Of a stretch of DNA of 64,000 bases, positions 27,687 through 37,265 are shown one piece after another. The notes beneath the pieces were generated by a model. The model was not told the DNA's origin and made no database searches. It was given only the letters and a program-made list of their open reading frames with translations. Numbering within the stretch: position 1 is the stretch's first letter; each line of letters begins with the position of its first letter. Position numbers and translations under genes: made by a program. Where the stretch lies: the NCBI GenBank assembly GCA_002747185.1, contig PDTV01000005.1, forward strand, positions 1 through 64,000, read 5' to 3'. The stretch is from Candidatus Contendibacter odensensis (GTDB taxonomy: Bacteria; Pseudomonadota; Gammaproteobacteria; Competibacterales; Competibacteraceae).

Positions 27687-29945
27687 GTGAATTTTGGAAG
27701 CGTGGTGGTTATGACCGAGCAAACCAGAGTAGCTGTTGATGTTGAAGATCAAGAAACGGCTGACACTGTTTCACAAGAAGACGAGGCCAGTGTAGAGGCG
27801 ATTACAGTAGAGCCTGCTGTTTTTGATCTTGATTCTCCTGAATGGTATCTGAACCGTGAACTGACCTGGCTATCGTTCAACCGGCGGGTGTTACACGAGG
27901 CACAGGATGAGCGTACGCCACTACTGGAGCGGGTTAAGTTTTTAGCGATTGTCAGCTCCAACCTGAATGAATTTTTCATGAAACGCATTGGTGGTCTCAA
28001 GCAGCAAATTGGGGCTAGGGTGCGTGAGCTGAGTGTGGATGGTCGCAGCCCTGAGCAGCAATTGAGTGAATGTCTGGCCGAAGTACGCGATATCGTTGAG
28101 CAGCAGCGGGCTCTCGCTTTTCAATTGCATCAATTGATTAAGGAACAAGGTGTCTATATACGTAGCTATCAGCGTTTGACCGAAGCGCAGCGTGAGACGA
28201 TGCGGGATTATTACCTCGCCAACATTTTTCCATTGGTGACACCACAAACCATGGATCCGGCACATCCATTTCCCTTTATTTCCAATCTGTCGCTGAACTT
28301 GTTAGTGACGGTGCGCTATCCCAATGATGATACGACCGGTTTGGCAAGAATCAAGGTGCCTATTGGCTCCGGGATTGATCGTTTTCTCAGGGTGGATGAT
28401 GAGGATTTGTATGTCCCGCTGGAAGACGTGATGGCTAATAATCTTGACCTGCTGTTTCCCGGGATGGTGGTGGAAAGGTGTGAGCTGTTTTGTGTGACCC
28501 GAAATGCAATCACTGAACGTGATGAAGAGCTGGCCGATGATTTGTTGGTCATGATTGAATCGGAACTGCGCGAACGTAAATTTGCACCCATTGTCCGCCT
28601 GGAAGTGGAAAAGAAGATGAGCCCGGTTCATCGAGGCATGCTGGCGGCTGAACTGGGTCTGGATGAATCAAGTGAGGTCTTTGAAGTAGATGGCATGATG
28701 GCTATGCGTGATTTGTTTCAGGTGGTGGGTATTAACCGCCCCGATTTGCACGACCTGCCTCATCATCCGCTTGATCATCCCAAGCTCGGTGATAAACGCA
28801 ATATTTTTCATATCATTCGTGAAACAGGCCCGATTCTGCTGCAACATCCCTATGAATCGTTTGTGACGTCGGTGGAGCGTTTTGTGCGTGAAGCCAGCCG
28901 CGATCCTAAAGTGCTAGCCATCAAAATGACCTTGTACCGCACGTCGGAAGACTCCAAGATTCTGGCGTATTTGATCAATGCAGCACGTAATGGCAAGCAT
29001 GTTACCGTCGTTGTAGAGTTGAAGGCCCGATTTGATGAAGCGGCCAATATTCGTTGGGCGAATCGTCTGGAGGAAACGGGGATTCATGTTACGTATGGGG
29101 TAATGGGATTGAAAACCCATAGTAAGGTGGTTTTGGTAATACGGCGCGATTTTAATGGATTATGTCGCTATGCCCATATTGGTACCGGTAATTATCATGC
29201 AGGTACTGCACGGCTATATAGCGATCTGGGCATGCTAACGTGTGATCCGGTGATTGGCGAAGATTTGACGGAACTGTTCAATTATCTGACGACTGGTTTT
29301 GTTCCCAAGCGTAATTATCGAAAACTGTTACCCGCACCCAAAGTGTTGAAACCGGCACTACTCGCCAAGATTGACCGTGAGGTTGAAAACGCTAAAGCCG
29401 GCTTGCCAGCACACATTCAGTTCAAGATGAATGCACTGGAAGATCGTGATGTGACCGATGGGCTGTATCGCGCTGCACAGGTCGGTGTCAAAATTGATCT
29501 GATCGTCCGCGATACTTGCCGGTTACGGCCAGGCATACCGGGGTTGTCTGAAAATGTACGTGTCATCAGTATCGTGGGTCGCTTTCTCGAACATGCCCGT
29601 ATTTATTACTTTTTTAACAATGGTGCCGAAGAATACTTCATTGGCTCGGCTGATTGTATGAAGCGTAATCTGGAAAGCCGTGTTGAAGTTGTTGCCCCGG
29701 TGGAAACACCAGAGCTAAAGCGGGAATTGCGACAAATTATCGATGTACAGCTTGGTGATCGGCGCAGTGCCTGGGATATGCAGTCCGATGGTCGCTATGT
29801 ACAACGCCAGCCTGGTAACGATGATGATCCACGTGGCTCTCAACAGATTTTAATTGAATTGGCCGAGCGCCGCCGCAAGGAGGCTCAGCGACTCAAGAAA
29901 CGCAAGCCACGCGGTATCGCTCGCCGGATGTTTGGCGAGCACTGA
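27687..29945 (+). CDS. ppk1: Polyphosphate kinase 1
   Basis: Reversibly makes polyphosphate from ATP. 752 residues from a GTG at 27687, or 744 from ATG at 27711 (MTEQTRVAV); the upstream sequence does not decide. The domains are ordered as usual: N-terminal (NRELTWLSFNRRVLHEAQDE, LKFLAIVSSNLNEFFMKR), head, and two phospholipase-D-like C domains with FIRE... ALKMTLYRTSEDSKI and the HIGTGNYHAGTARLYSDLG motif carrying the autophosphorylated histidine. A short acidic N-terminal extension and a basic C-terminal tail (RRRKEAQRLKKRKPRG) are extra. Pairing with pap couples polyphosphate synthesis and its use for ADP regeneration. Confidence 0.96.
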   Translation: MNFGSVVVMTEQTRVAVDVEDQETADTVSQEDEASVEAITVEPAVFDLDSPEWYLNRELTWLSFNRRVLHEAQDERTPLLERVKFLAIVSSNLNEFFMKRIGGLKQQIGARVRELSVDGRSPEQQLSECLAEVRDIVEQQRALAFQLHQLIKEQGVYIRSYQRLTEAQRETMRDYYLANIFPLVTPQTMDPAHPFPFISNLSLNLLVTVRYPNDDTTGLARIKVPIGSGIDRFLRVDDEDLYVPLEDVMANNLDLLFPGMVVERCELFCVTRNAITERDEELADDLLVMIESELRERKFAPIVRLEVEKKMSPVHRGMLAAELGLDESSEVFEVDGMMAMRDLFQVVGINRPDLHDLPHHPLDHPKLGDKRNIFHIIRETGPILLQHPYESFVTSVERFVREASRDPKVLAIKMTLYRTSEDSKILAYLINAARNGKHVTVVVELKARFDEAANIRWANRLEETGIHVTYGVMGLKTHSKVVLVIRRDFNGLCRYAHIGTGNYHAGTARLYSDLGMLTCDPVIGEDLTELFNYLTTGFVPKRNYRKLLPAPKVLKPALLAKIDREVENAKAGLPAHIQFKMNALEDRDVTDGLYRAAQVGVKIDLIVRDTCRLRPGIPGLSENVRVISIVGRFLEHARIYYFFNNGAEEYFIGSADCMKRNLESRVEVVAPVETPELKRELRQIIDVQLGDRRSAWDMQSDGRYVQRQPGNDDDPRGSQQILIELAERRRKEAQRLKKRKPRGIARRMFGEH

Positions 29946-30043
29946 CCGGATGCTTATGCGTAGTGCAGGCCATGAAGTGATGTAAGTGAGCGCTTGCTGG
30001 TTGATTGGATAAGACACTTCTTCAATAGTCTGCAATGCAGACG

Positions 30044-30260
30044 CTGGATAGTGTCGTCAAACTCAATGAGTCTATGATCAAGAATGTCTCTGGCAGGAGA
30101 GCTCTGGCCGTGGATGCGCATGATCTGCCGATCCAGGCGCGTTAAAAATAGGATGGATATAGCGGAACCCATTAAACTTGATTAATGGGTTCCGCTATAT
30201 TACGGCAGGTACCCTTGCAAAGGTTGCACCCGCGCTTGGCCTGATTGCCGGACATCTCGC
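30044..30260 (+). mobile_element. IS5-family remnant, heavily deleted
   Basis: The sequence ctggatagtgtcgtcaaa at 30044-30061 is the same end as that of the element at 33374. Bases 30201-30252 ('ggcaggtaccc...cacccgcgcttgg') resemble positions 33964-34014 inside that element. Between them sits the palindromic element. I infer a deleted copy carrying a later insertion; no coding frame remains. Confidence 0.45.
30157..30200. repeat. Palindromic element (copy 1), MITE-like
   Basis: Perfect 19-bp inverted repeat atatagcggaacccattaa (30157-30175) with its complement (30182-30200) around a 6-base loop. A second copy with the same arms lies at 62567-62616. Both are preceded by 'gatgg'. TA dinucleotides at the ends would suit an IS630/mariner-type target duplication. 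Confidence 0.7.
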
Positions 30261-30436
30261 TGGAAACCCTGGCGGGATGGATGAAATAAACCCTATGGAT
30301 ATTTGGATGTTCTGGCGTAAATGGTGTTGGGAACAAACAGGTGTAAACCGGTAGGGTATTTGGAAGCCGTTTAAGTGTTTTCAGTGTGCCTGTGTGCCTG
30401 AATAAGGCCTTAGTTTCTTTGCTCAGGGAATACCGC

Positions 30437-31738
30437 ATGACCAAGCCCACGCTGACCCAGCAATTGGTAGAGCTGATTATTAACAAACCGGTAGCAACCG
30501 CTGATTTGGAACAGGCAGCGTTGTTGACACTGGATGCCCTGGCTAATACGCTGGCAGGACAATCCAGTAATCCGGGACGTATTCTTTTACGCTGGGCCGG
30601 GGAACAGGCAGCGCTTGATACTGCCCGTTATGCGTTTCTGTTAGGTGCGTTGACTCATGTGCTGGAAACCGATGACTTGCACCGTGCCTCGGTTGTGCAT
30701 CCAGGTTGTGTCGTCATACCAGCAGCTTGGGCAATAGCAGATCGGGAGGCAATCCGTGGCCGCGCTGTGCTCAAGGCGGTGCTATGGGGTTTTGAGGCCG
30801 CAACTCGTGTTGGCATGGCTGTGGGGCCGGCACATTATCGACTCTGGCATAATACAGCGACCTGCGGTCCTTATGGCTCGGCGATGGCGACAGCGGCATT
30901 GTTGGGTTTGGAGTTGCCCATGATCGTTCATGCGCTGGGTAATGCCGGTACCCAATCTGCCGGATTGTGGCAGTTTCTGGAAGCAGGAACGATGACAAAA
31001 CATCTGCACGCAGGGCGGGCAGCAGAGGCCGGTGTGCTGGCGGCTGATTTGGCGCGATACGGTTTTACCGGACCACCAGCAATTCTGGAGGGAGCCAAGG
31101 GGTGGTTTGCAGCGGCCTGTCCTGATGCTGATCCTGAAGCTGTAATTCGTGATCCAGATGCACCTTGGCAATTGTTGCAAACCTCAATTAAGCCTTGGCC
31201 GTCCTGCCGGCACACTCATCCAGTTATTGATGCTGCGCATGAGTTGCGTCGATCCCTTATCGCTGGTACAGATACTATTGAGCATATTGAGATAGAAACG
31301 TATCCGGCAGCATTGGATGTCTGTGATCGGCCTGCTCCAGCCACTGATTACGAAGCCAAGTTCTCGTTGCAACATTGTGTCGCCGTATCACTGAAGCAAG
31401 ACAATGTTGATTTTGCCGCTTTTTCTGAGCCCGCACGGGTGGAGATGGCGGGCTTGCGGGAACGAGTATCACTGCGCGCCAGTGAGCCATACGCATCGGC
31501 TTATCCGCATGCCTGGGGGTGTGCGGTGACGGTAACAGTGTGTGGAGGTGAGCAGTTTGTGGTACGGCGTGATCATGCCAGGGGAGACCCTGAAGCACCG
31601 TTGACACCCATTGAGCAAATCGATAAGGCAAGGATACTGATGACCTATGGTGGTGTCAGCGATCCTAACCGACTCATTAATGAGATTTTGGCGCTGTCTG
31701 ATAATGGAAGGCTGCCTGATCTGGGATTGAATGACTAA
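30437..31738 (+). CDS. MmgE/PrpD family protein
   Basis: 433 residues from the start at 30437 (MTKPTLTQQL), which has AGGGA 8 bases upstream; the frame is open 51 bases further up but without a ribosome site. Family features: N-terminal helical domain with LLTLDALANTLAG, GALTHVLETDDLHRASVVHPGCVVIPAA, GFEAATRVGMAVG, and a C-terminal domain with IKPWPSCRHTHPVIDAA and YEAKFSLQHCVAVSL. Members include 2-methylcitrate dehydratase and iminodisuccinate hydrolase; without prpBC neighbours the substrate cannot be chosen. Short stand-alone transcription unit. Confidence 0.85.
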   Translation: MTKPTLTQQLVELIINKPVATADLEQAALLTLDALANTLAGQSSNPGRILLRWAGEQAALDTARYAFLLGALTHVLETDDLHRASVVHPGCVVIPAAWAIADREAIRGRAVLKAVLWGFEAATRVGMAVGPAHYRLWHNTATCGPYGSAMATAALLGLELPMIVHALGNAGTQSAGLWQFLEAGTMTKHLHAGRAAEAGVLAADLARYGFTGPPAILEGAKGWFAAACPDADPEAVIRDPDAPWQLLQTSIKPWPSCRHTHPVIDAAHELRRSLIAGTDTIEHIEIETYPAALDVCDRPAPATDYEAKFSLQHCVAVSLKQDNVDFAAFSEPARVEMAGLRERVSLRASEPYASAYPHAWGCAVTVTVCGGEQFVVRRDHARGDPEAPLTPIEQIDKARILMTYGGVSDPNRLINEILALSDNGRLPDLGLND

Positions 31739-31861
31739 CTCTTTTTAGAATAATAGCAGTAGGTTGTGACGCAACTGCTTGTTTATACGACAAAACGTTG
31801 TTTTTTGCCGAAAAGCAACGAAAAGTGGTGTATTTATTCTAAACTTTTGTTAGAATGTTGC

Positions 31862-31955
31862 ACATGCAGCAGATACTTGCGCTTCTCCTCAATCTGCTGC
31901 ATATCCTCCTTTGGTGGTTATTGGCCGGACAGCTTATTTAGTCCGGCCTTTTTTG
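31862..31955 (+). ncRNA. Candidate small RNA with CU-rich loops and its own terminator
   Basis: A TAGAAT -10-like box at 31851-31856 is followed by a perfect 11-bp hairpin (31864-31874 with 31892-31902) whose 17-base loop contains CUUCUCCUC. A single-stranded linker carrying UCCUCCUUU follows, then an intrinsic terminator (31923-31954). Total length is about 92 bases. Two exposed anti-Shine-Dalgarno-like CU-rich patches between stable stems resemble known CU-rich-loop sRNAs. The same stretch also reads as a 25-codon hydrophobic frame (31864-31941; MQQILALLLNLLHILLWW...), so a tiny membrane peptide is an alternative or additional product. The -35 is weak. Not matched to a named family. Confidence 0.45.
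31923..31954 (+). terminator. Rho-independent terminator
   Basis: Stem ggccggac (31923-31930) / gtccggcc (31941-31948) followed by TTTTTT. It ends the candidate small RNA and lies 28 bases before the HNH gene. Confidence 0.85.
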
Positions 31956-31981
31956 TTTGCACTCCTTAAAAGTCAGATAGC

Positions 31982-32320
31982 ATGGTTGAGATCCCGCGTA
32001 TTCCCTCCAAACCATCAAGCTGTGCCTTGTGCGGCCGGTTTATGTCGGCCTTGACACGCCATCATTTGATTCCCCGCGCCCGTCACCGCAAAAAACGTAA
32101 TCAGCGACTATTCAGTCGTGACATGGTGCGTACCCATATCCTGTGGGTTTGCCGACCCTGCCATAACCACATTCACAGTATACTCAGCGAGAAAGAGATG
32201 GAAGCGGAATACCATACTCGTGAGGCATTGTTATCCCATTGCGCAATTCGTAGTTTTGTTGACTGGATTGCAGATAAACCCGAAGGTTTTAAGCCGGGGC
32301 ATCGGCGAATGAAATATTAA
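31982..32320 (+). CDS. Small HNH-endonuclease-like protein
   Basis: 112 residues. A zinc-ribbon-like pair CALC (16-19) precedes RHHLIPRARH, then CRPCHNHIHSIL supplies the second Cys pair and the HNH core. This is the compact two-CxxC HNH fold; many such proteins in proteobacteria are annotated only as HNH family. Catalytic His residues look intact, but the biological role is unknown. It is terminated by the hairpin at 32328-32357 shared with the convergent Bax-inhibitor gene. Confidence 0.75.
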   Translation: MVEIPRIPSKPSSCALCGRFMSALTRHHLIPRARHRKKRNQRLFSRDMVRTHILWVCRPCHNHIHSILSEKEMEAEYHTREALLSHCAIRSFVDWIADKPEGFKPGHRRMKY

Positions 32321-32327
32321 TACAGAC

Positions 32328-32358
32328 TAAAAAGCCCCGTGTATTGCGGGGCTTTTAG
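32328..32358. terminator. Bidirectional terminator
   Basis: taaaaagccccg (32328-32339) pairs with cggggctttta (32347-32357): G+C-rich stem with A-run on the left and T-run on the right. It serves both the HNH gene (+) and the Bax-inhibitor gene (-). Confidence 0.85.
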
Positions 32359-32387
32359 GTGTCCGGGTTAACGGATAGTCATTCGTA

Positions 32388-33068
32388 TTAATCGTCGCCG
32401 AGAAAGCCCAGAATTTGAAGCAGGCTCAGGAACAAGTTGAACAACGAAACATACAGTGTGACAGTTGCCATGATATAGTTATCTTCACCGCCGTGGATAA
32501 TATCGCTGGTTTGCCACAAAATCATGCCCGACATCAACAAAATCATCATCGCTGATACCGCGAGTGATAATGCAGGGATACTGAAGATTACCGCACCGAT
32601 ACTGGCCAGAAAAGCGACTAGAATACCTACCATCAGGAATGAACCCATAAAGCTGAAGTCCTTGCGGCTGATGAGTGCGTAGGCAGACAGTGCCAGGAAA
32701 ATGACACCGGTGCCTGTTAATGCTGTTAGCACGATTTGGGAGCCGTTTGGCAGGCCCAGATACGCATTCAAAATCGGGCCTAGCGTATAGCCCAGGAAGC
32801 CGGTGAGTGCGAAAACAGCAGCCAAGCCCCACGCGCTGTTACGCAGCCAGTTGGTAAGAAATAGCAAGCCAAAGTAGCCGCCCAAGGTGACCAGCCAATG
32901 CAGCGGCGGTGCATTGGTTAACATGGCGATACTTGCTGTAATGCCACTGAACAGTAGCGTCATGGATAACAATATGTAGGTGTTGCGTAGCACCTTGTTC
33001 ACTGCTAACGGTTTTTCGACTTCCAGTGAAACGGGTGCTTTGCTCAATACATCGTTTTTCTGCAACAT
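32388..33068 (-). CDS. Bax inhibitor-1/YccA family membrane protein
   Basis: 226 residues from the start at 33068 (MLQKNDVLSKAPVSLEVEK); the frame continues upstream to 33134 but without a ribosome site. About seven hydrophobic segments fill residues 30-226 in the TMBIM pattern: NTYILLSMTLLFSGITA, GLLFLTNWLRNSAWGLAAVFALTGFLGYTLGPIL, then LTGTGVIFLALSAYALISRKDFS. YccA itself modulates FtsH; others leak calcium in a pH-dependent way. The charged C-terminus is short (LGFLGDD). Function here is not determined by context. Confidence 0.85.
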   Translation of the reverse strand: MLQKNDVLSKAPVSLEVEKPLAVNKVLRNTYILLSMTLLFSGITASIAMLTNAPPLHWLVTLGGYFGLLFLTNWLRNSAWGLAAVFALTGFLGYTLGPILNAYLGLPNGSQIVLTALTGTGVIFLALSAYALISRKDFSFMGSFLMVGILVAFLASIGAVIFSIPALSLAVSAMMILLMSGMILWQTSDIIHGGEDNYIMATVTLYVSLFNLFLSLLQILGFLGDD

Positions 33069-33373
33069 CTTAAGGTTAGCCTCTCGGAAGGTTGAAATTG
33101 TCGATATTGACCATGGAAAAACGGGAATGTTCATGCATTAACTTCTATGCATGTTTTCTCAATATGAGTAAAAAAATACACTAAACCTTACATTTTACAA
33201 AACCTGTGGCTATTTGTGGATTATTAATGCGGGTAGGCCAGCTAATTCCGCATTACAGAAAATAAGCGCGCAATGATCAAGTATATTTAGATCAAATAGT
33301 TAAATGGTATAATCCAGGCATTTAGAATACGCTGGTTTTCTTGGATCGAGGAGATATCATTTTAAATGGTTCC

Positions 33374-34318
33374 TGGATAGTGTCGTCAAAATAATAAGCT
33401 TATGATTAGGGTTTTTTTGGGTCAAGCCATGATGACAGCACATCGACGATACGCTATATCTGACAGGTTCCGGGTATGATTGGAACCGTATCTGCCGGAA
33501 GGTACGGGCAAGGCAAGATAGCCTGCAACGGATAATCGTTTGTTTATCAATGCTGTTTTTTTGGATATTGCACACTGGGTGCCGTGGCGTGATCTGGCCA
33601 CTGATAGGGGGATGGGAGAAATACACAGTGCTGTTTTTGCCGGTGGCGCGACCGGAGGGTGTGGGCGCGGTTGCTGGAGCGATTCATCGATGAATCCGAT
33701 GGTGCGTGGTTAATGAGCGGCGCGGGTCATTGCAAGGTTCACCCCTCATGCGATGGGTGCCAAGGGTAGCTATCAGGACATGAGCCGCACAATCGCGGGG
33801 CTGAGCCGCGAGGATGCTGAAGCGAAGCAAGTGTGCTTGCGAGGCAGAAACATTGCAGTTGGCTCCAGTGACTTGTTGCGGCGTAGCCGCCGGCAACAAG
33901 GGACTCAACACCAGTAGACCCCTGGTCATGTACGGGCATGGTCTATCGATCCGGGCGCTTATTATGGCAGGCCCCATCGCAGAGGGTACACCCGCGCCCG
34001 GCTTGATTGGTGGTTTTCATGCGAAACAGCGGTTGGCCAACAAAGGCTATGATAGAAGCCATAATGGTAATGCCAGCCTGAAACCAGCCGGACTTGCAGG
34101 GTATGGAGCCGGTCATACCCTTAAGGAAACATAAAAAAGACACGCCAACACGATACATCTCTCGACAAACTCCGCCATCGTGTTGAAAATGCGTTCCTGC
34201 ACCGTAAAAGGTGGCGCGGCATGGCCACCCGCCAGGCCAAAAAATACCGCTTCATTCCTTGCCGCTGTCCACATCCGATGTATCGACTTATGGAGTAAAA
34301 ATTTGACGACACTTCTGA
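33374..34318 (+). mobile_element. IS5-family element, decayed
   Basis: About 945 bp with inverted ends gtgtcgtcaa (33380-33389) and ttgacgacac (34303-34312). Between them, pieces of an IS5-type transposase can be read in shifting frames: NRLFINAVFWILHTGCR (33535-33585), LANKGYDRS (34033-34059), and DKLRHRVENAFLHRKRWRGMATRQAKKYRF (from about 34160). Several stops and frameshifts separate them, so it is not active. It fills almost all of the space between the Bax-inhibitor gene and frdA and ends ~55 bases before frdA, so the frd promoter lies in or against the element. Confidence 0.7.
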
Positions 34319-34373
34319 GTGCCTAATAGTTCTGAGGCACGAATACTGCAATGTTAACCTGATGGAGATCTAG

Positions 34374-36137
34374 ATGGATGTAATAAAAACTGATGTGGCT
34401 ATCGTAGGTGCAGGGGGAGCGGGGCTACGCGCCGCTATCGCCCTGGCCGAGGCTGATCCTGATTTACGTATCGCACTGATATCAAAGGTGTATCCGATGC
34501 GTAGCCATACCTGTGCTGCTGAAGGTGGTGCGGCTGGTGTTATCAAGCCGGATGATAGCCTGGACTTGCATTTTGGCGATACCGTCGGCGGTGGTGATTG
34601 GTTATGTGATCAAGACGCTGTTGAGTATTTCATTAATGAAGCCCCGAAGGAATTGCTTCAATTGGAGCATTGGGGGTGTCCCTGGAGCCGTGAAGCTGAT
34701 GGTGCGGTCGCAGTGCGTCCTTTTGGTGGCATGAAGATCAAACGTACCTGGTTTGCTGCGGATAAATCCGGCTTTCATATTCTTCATACCCTGTTTCAAA
34801 CATCATTGAAGTATCCCAGCATCCAGCGTTTTGATGAGTACTATACAAGCAATTTGCTGGTTGATGAGGGGCGTTGTCAGGGGGTAACCGCTATCGAGAT
34901 GCGTAGTGGTGAGATGAAACGCTTTGATGCCAAAGCTGTCATTATTGCAGCAGGCGGTGGTGGGCGCATGTTTCCATTCACTACAAATGGCGCAATCAAA
35001 ACCGGTGATGGCATGGCACTGGCGTATCGTACCGGTGCGGTACCATTGAAGGATATGGAGTTCGTCCAGTATCACCCGACCGGATTACCCAACACCGGAA
35101 TTTTGTTGACTGAAGGTTGTCGGGGTGAGGGCGGGATTCTGATTAACAAGGATGGCCGTCGCTATTTGCAGGATTATGGTATGGGGCCGGAAACGCCCGT
35201 CGGTGAGCCTGTGCTAAAAACGATGGAGTTAGGGCCGCGTGATCGTCTAAGCCAGGCTTTTTGGCATGAGCAGCAAAAGGGTAATACCGTATCGACACAA
35301 TGGGGTGACTGTGTTCTGCTGGATATGCGTCATCTGGGCGAGAAGAAGATTAACGAACGTTTGCCCTTTGTCCGTGATTTGTCGAGTAGTTACCTTGGTG
35401 TCGATCCCGTTAAGGATCCGGTGCCAATTCGTCCGGTCGTGCACTACATGATGGGAGGCATTTCCACCAATACCAAGGCAGCAACCTTGCTCCCCGGATT
35501 ATTTGCAGCGGGTGAATGTGCCTGTGTCAGCATTAATGGCGCCAATCGGTTGGGTTCTAACTCGCTGACTGAACTGCTGGTTTTTGGCAGGCAAGCGGCG
35601 GTGAGCGCGATGGAATATATGCAATCCGGTTTGCCGGAAAGCAATGAATCGGCGCTGGCGGCCCGCGCAGAGGACTCCGAGGCACGTATCCGGGCGCTCT
35701 TCGATAAGGACGATGCCAGTGAGACCGTTGCCGGGCTGCGTACCGAGATGATGGAGACCATGGAAGCGCATGTTGGTATCTACCGCACCGGTGAAAGTCT
35801 GGAAAAAGCCTGCGAGAAGATCGGGGAACTACGCCAACGGTACGCGAAGCTGGGTTTAAATGATAAATCTCGTGTTTTCAACACCGACTTGATACAGGCA
35901 CTGGAATTATGTTCCATGCTGGATTGTGCCGAGGCCGTGACTGTTTGTGCTCGAGATCGTAAAGAGTCACGAGGAGCGCATCAACGTCTCGACTTTACCG
36001 AGCGGGATGATGATAAATTCCTCAAGCATTCATTGGCCTATTATCAGGCGAAGGAACCACCACGAGTGGATTATCTTGATGTCGTCATTACCAAATCGCA
36101 GCCGGGTGTGCGTGATTACTCAGGAGACAAAAAATGA
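34374..36137 (+). CDS. frdA: Fumarate reductase flavoprotein subunit
   Basis: 587 residues; catalyses fumarate reduction to succinate at the cytoplasmic face of the membrane. FAD motif [10 protein letters not shown] (12-21); [10 protein letters not shown] (43-52) has the covalent-flavin His45 and Glu50 where the E. coli fumarate reductase has Glu and succinate dehydrogenases usually have Gln. Further matches: [102 protein letters not shown]. The similarity to E. coli FrdA is close throughout. Its stop overlaps the frdB start by 4 bases. Confidence 0.95.
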   Translation: MDVIKTDVAIVGAGGAGLRAAIALAEADPDLRIALISKVYPMRSHTCAAEGGAAGVIKPDDSLDLHFGDTVGGGDWLCDQDAVEYFINEAPKELLQLEHWGCPWSREADGAVAVRPFGGMKIKRTWFAADKSGFHILHTLFQTSLKYPSIQRFDEYYTSNLLVDEGRCQGVTAIEMRSGEMKRFDAKAVIIAAGGGGRMFPFTTNGAIKTGDGMALAYRTGAVPLKDMEFVQYHPTGLPNTGILLTEGCRGEGGILINKDGRRYLQDYGMGPETPVGEPVLKTMELGPRDRLSQAFWHEQQKGNTVSTQWGDCVLLDMRHLGEKKINERLPFVRDLSSSYLGVDPVKDPVPIRPVVHYMMGGISTNTKAATLLPGLFAAGECACVSINGANRLGSNSLTELLVFGRQAAVSAMEYMQSGLPESNESALAARAEDSEARIRALFDKDDASETVAGLRTEMMETMEAHVGIYRTGESLEKACEKIGELRQRYAKLGLNDKSRVFNTDLIQALELCSMLDCAEAVTVCARDRKESRGAHQRLDFTERDDDKFLKHSLAYYQAKEPPRVDYLDVVITKSQPGVRDYSGDKK

Positions 36138-36877
36138 GCGAGCGCCGAATACAATTGGAGGTACTGCGTTACAATCCTGAAACCGACAGTGAACCTCGAT
36201 TCCAGGATTATACCGTTCCTTGCAAAAATGAATGGGTTGTACTCGATGCCCTGAACTATATTAAGGAAAACCTTGATCCAACACTCAGTTATCGCTGGTC
36301 ATGTCATATGGCGGTATGCGGTAGTTGCGGCATGATGGTCAACGGCGAGCCAACGCTGTCGTGTAAAGCATTTATCCGTGACTTTCCTGACAGAGTTCGG
36401 GTAGAGCCACTGGCGAACTTCCCGATTGAGCGTGATTTGGTAACCGTGGTCGAGGATTTTATTGCCAAACTGACCAGCGTTAAGCCTTATCTGATTCCTA
36501 AAGACGACAAGCCCGCTACTGAAGGCGAATTCAGGCAGACACCTGCACAGCTCAAAACGTACAAGCAGTATACATTGTGTATTAACTGCATGTTGTGCTA
36601 CGCCGCCTGCCCGCAGTATGGCCTGGTTCCTGAGTTTATTGGTCCTGCGGCGATTTCATTGGCACATCGATACAACCAGGATTCGCGGGATGGTGGACGC
36701 GATCAGCGTCAGGAAGTGATTGCGACCGATAAGGGCGTGTGGGAATGCTCCTTTGTGGGCGCCTGTTCGGAAGTGTGCCCCAAACATGTTGATCCAGCAG
36801 GCGCGCTCCAGCAAGTCAAGATCGCAAGCACCATTGATTGGTATAAAGAGCATTTGATGCCTTGGACGAAAAAATGA
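36134..36877 (+). CDS. frdB: Fumarate reductase iron-sulphur subunit
   Basis: 247 residues (E. coli FrdB 244). It carries electrons from the membrane quinol to FrdA through three clusters: the [2Fe-2S] ligands in [16 protein letters not shown] and LSC (about 56-76), the [4Fe-4S] motif [12 protein letters not shown] (about 149-160), and the [3Fe-4S]/second motif [17 protein letters not shown] (about 205-221). [19 protein letters not shown] is also typical of FrdB. ATGA overlap with both frdA (start) and frdC (end) indicates translational coupling. Confidence 0.96.
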   Translation: MSERRIQLEVLRYNPETDSEPRFQDYTVPCKNEWVVLDALNYIKENLDPTLSYRWSCHMAVCGSCGMMVNGEPTLSCKAFIRDFPDRVRVEPLANFPIERDLVTVVEDFIAKLTSVKPYLIPKDDKPATEGEFRQTPAQLKTYKQYTLCINCMLCYAACPQYGLVPEFIGPAAISLAHRYNQDSRDGGRDQRQEVIATDKGVWECSFVGACSEVCPKHVDPAGALQQVKIASTIDWYKEHLMPWTKK

Positions 36878-37263
36878 GCAAACCTTACATTCGAAAACTA
36901 TCAAAAACTGGCTGGTTTCTAAAGCAGCCGCGTTATATGCGCTATATGGGGCGTGAGGTTACCTGCATTTTTATTGGTGCTTACACGTTGCTATTGGTGA
37001 TGATGCTCAAAAGCCTTGCTAAAGGGCCTGAGGCCTACAATGCCTTTTTGGAAGGATTGGGCAGTCCTCTCAGTATCCTTTTTCTGTTGGTGACGCTGGG
37101 CTTTGCGCTATATCACTCGACAGGATGGTTTAATGTGACACCGAAGGCCATGCCCATTCAAAGGGGTGAGGAGTTTGTGCCTGATAATATCATTGTTGGG
37201 GCGCACTATGGTGTCTGGGGCGTCGTGTCGCTTGGTGTCCTGATTCTGGCATGGGTGGTTTAG
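36874..37263 (+). CDS. frdC: Fumarate reductase membrane subunit C
   Basis: 129 residues from the ATG at 36874, which overlaps the frdB stop (ATGA); the frame is open 12 bases earlier. Three membrane helices (about 24-46, 61-83, 104-127). The N-terminal pattern RYMRYMGREVTC aligns with E. coli FrdC FYRFYMLREGTA, including the quinone-site Glu, and HSTGWFNVTPKA with HTKTWFELAPKA. It anchors FrdAB and helps bind quinol. No heme-ligand histidine pattern of SdhC type is visible, as in E. coli FrdC. Confidence 0.92.
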   Translation: MSKPYIRKLSKTGWFLKQPRYMRYMGREVTCIFIGAYTLLLVMMLKSLAKGPEAYNAFLEGLGSPLSILFLLVTLGFALYHSTGWFNVTPKAMPIQRGEEFVPDNIIVGAHYGVWGVVSLGVLILAWVV

Positions 37264-37265
37264 TT

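Larger units (their letters stand above)
29946..30436. other. Gene-less stretch with insertion-sequence debris
   Basis: About 490 bases after ppk1. It contains an IS5-type end (30044-30061), a palindromic element (30157-30200) and a short match to the interior of the IS5-type remnant at 33964-34014 (30201-30252). The last ~130 bases should hold the MmgE/PrpD promoter; no clear -35/-10 was found. Confidence 0.5.

Noticed and set aside
31766..31969. 67-codon Cys-rich frame over the small RNA region
   Set aside because: It runs across the promoter-like box, the hairpin and the terminator and has a non-ATG start; better explained as an RNA or a shorter peptide.
33277..33296. FNR-like site (gatcaa repeats) upstream of the Bax-inhibitor gene
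   Set aside because: The two gatcaa words are direct repeats with the wrong spacing, not the TTGAT-N4-ATCAA palindrome.
33814..34134. 106-codon plus-strand frame in the IS5-type region
   Set aside because: It is a stitched fragment of the decayed transposase, not a separate gene.
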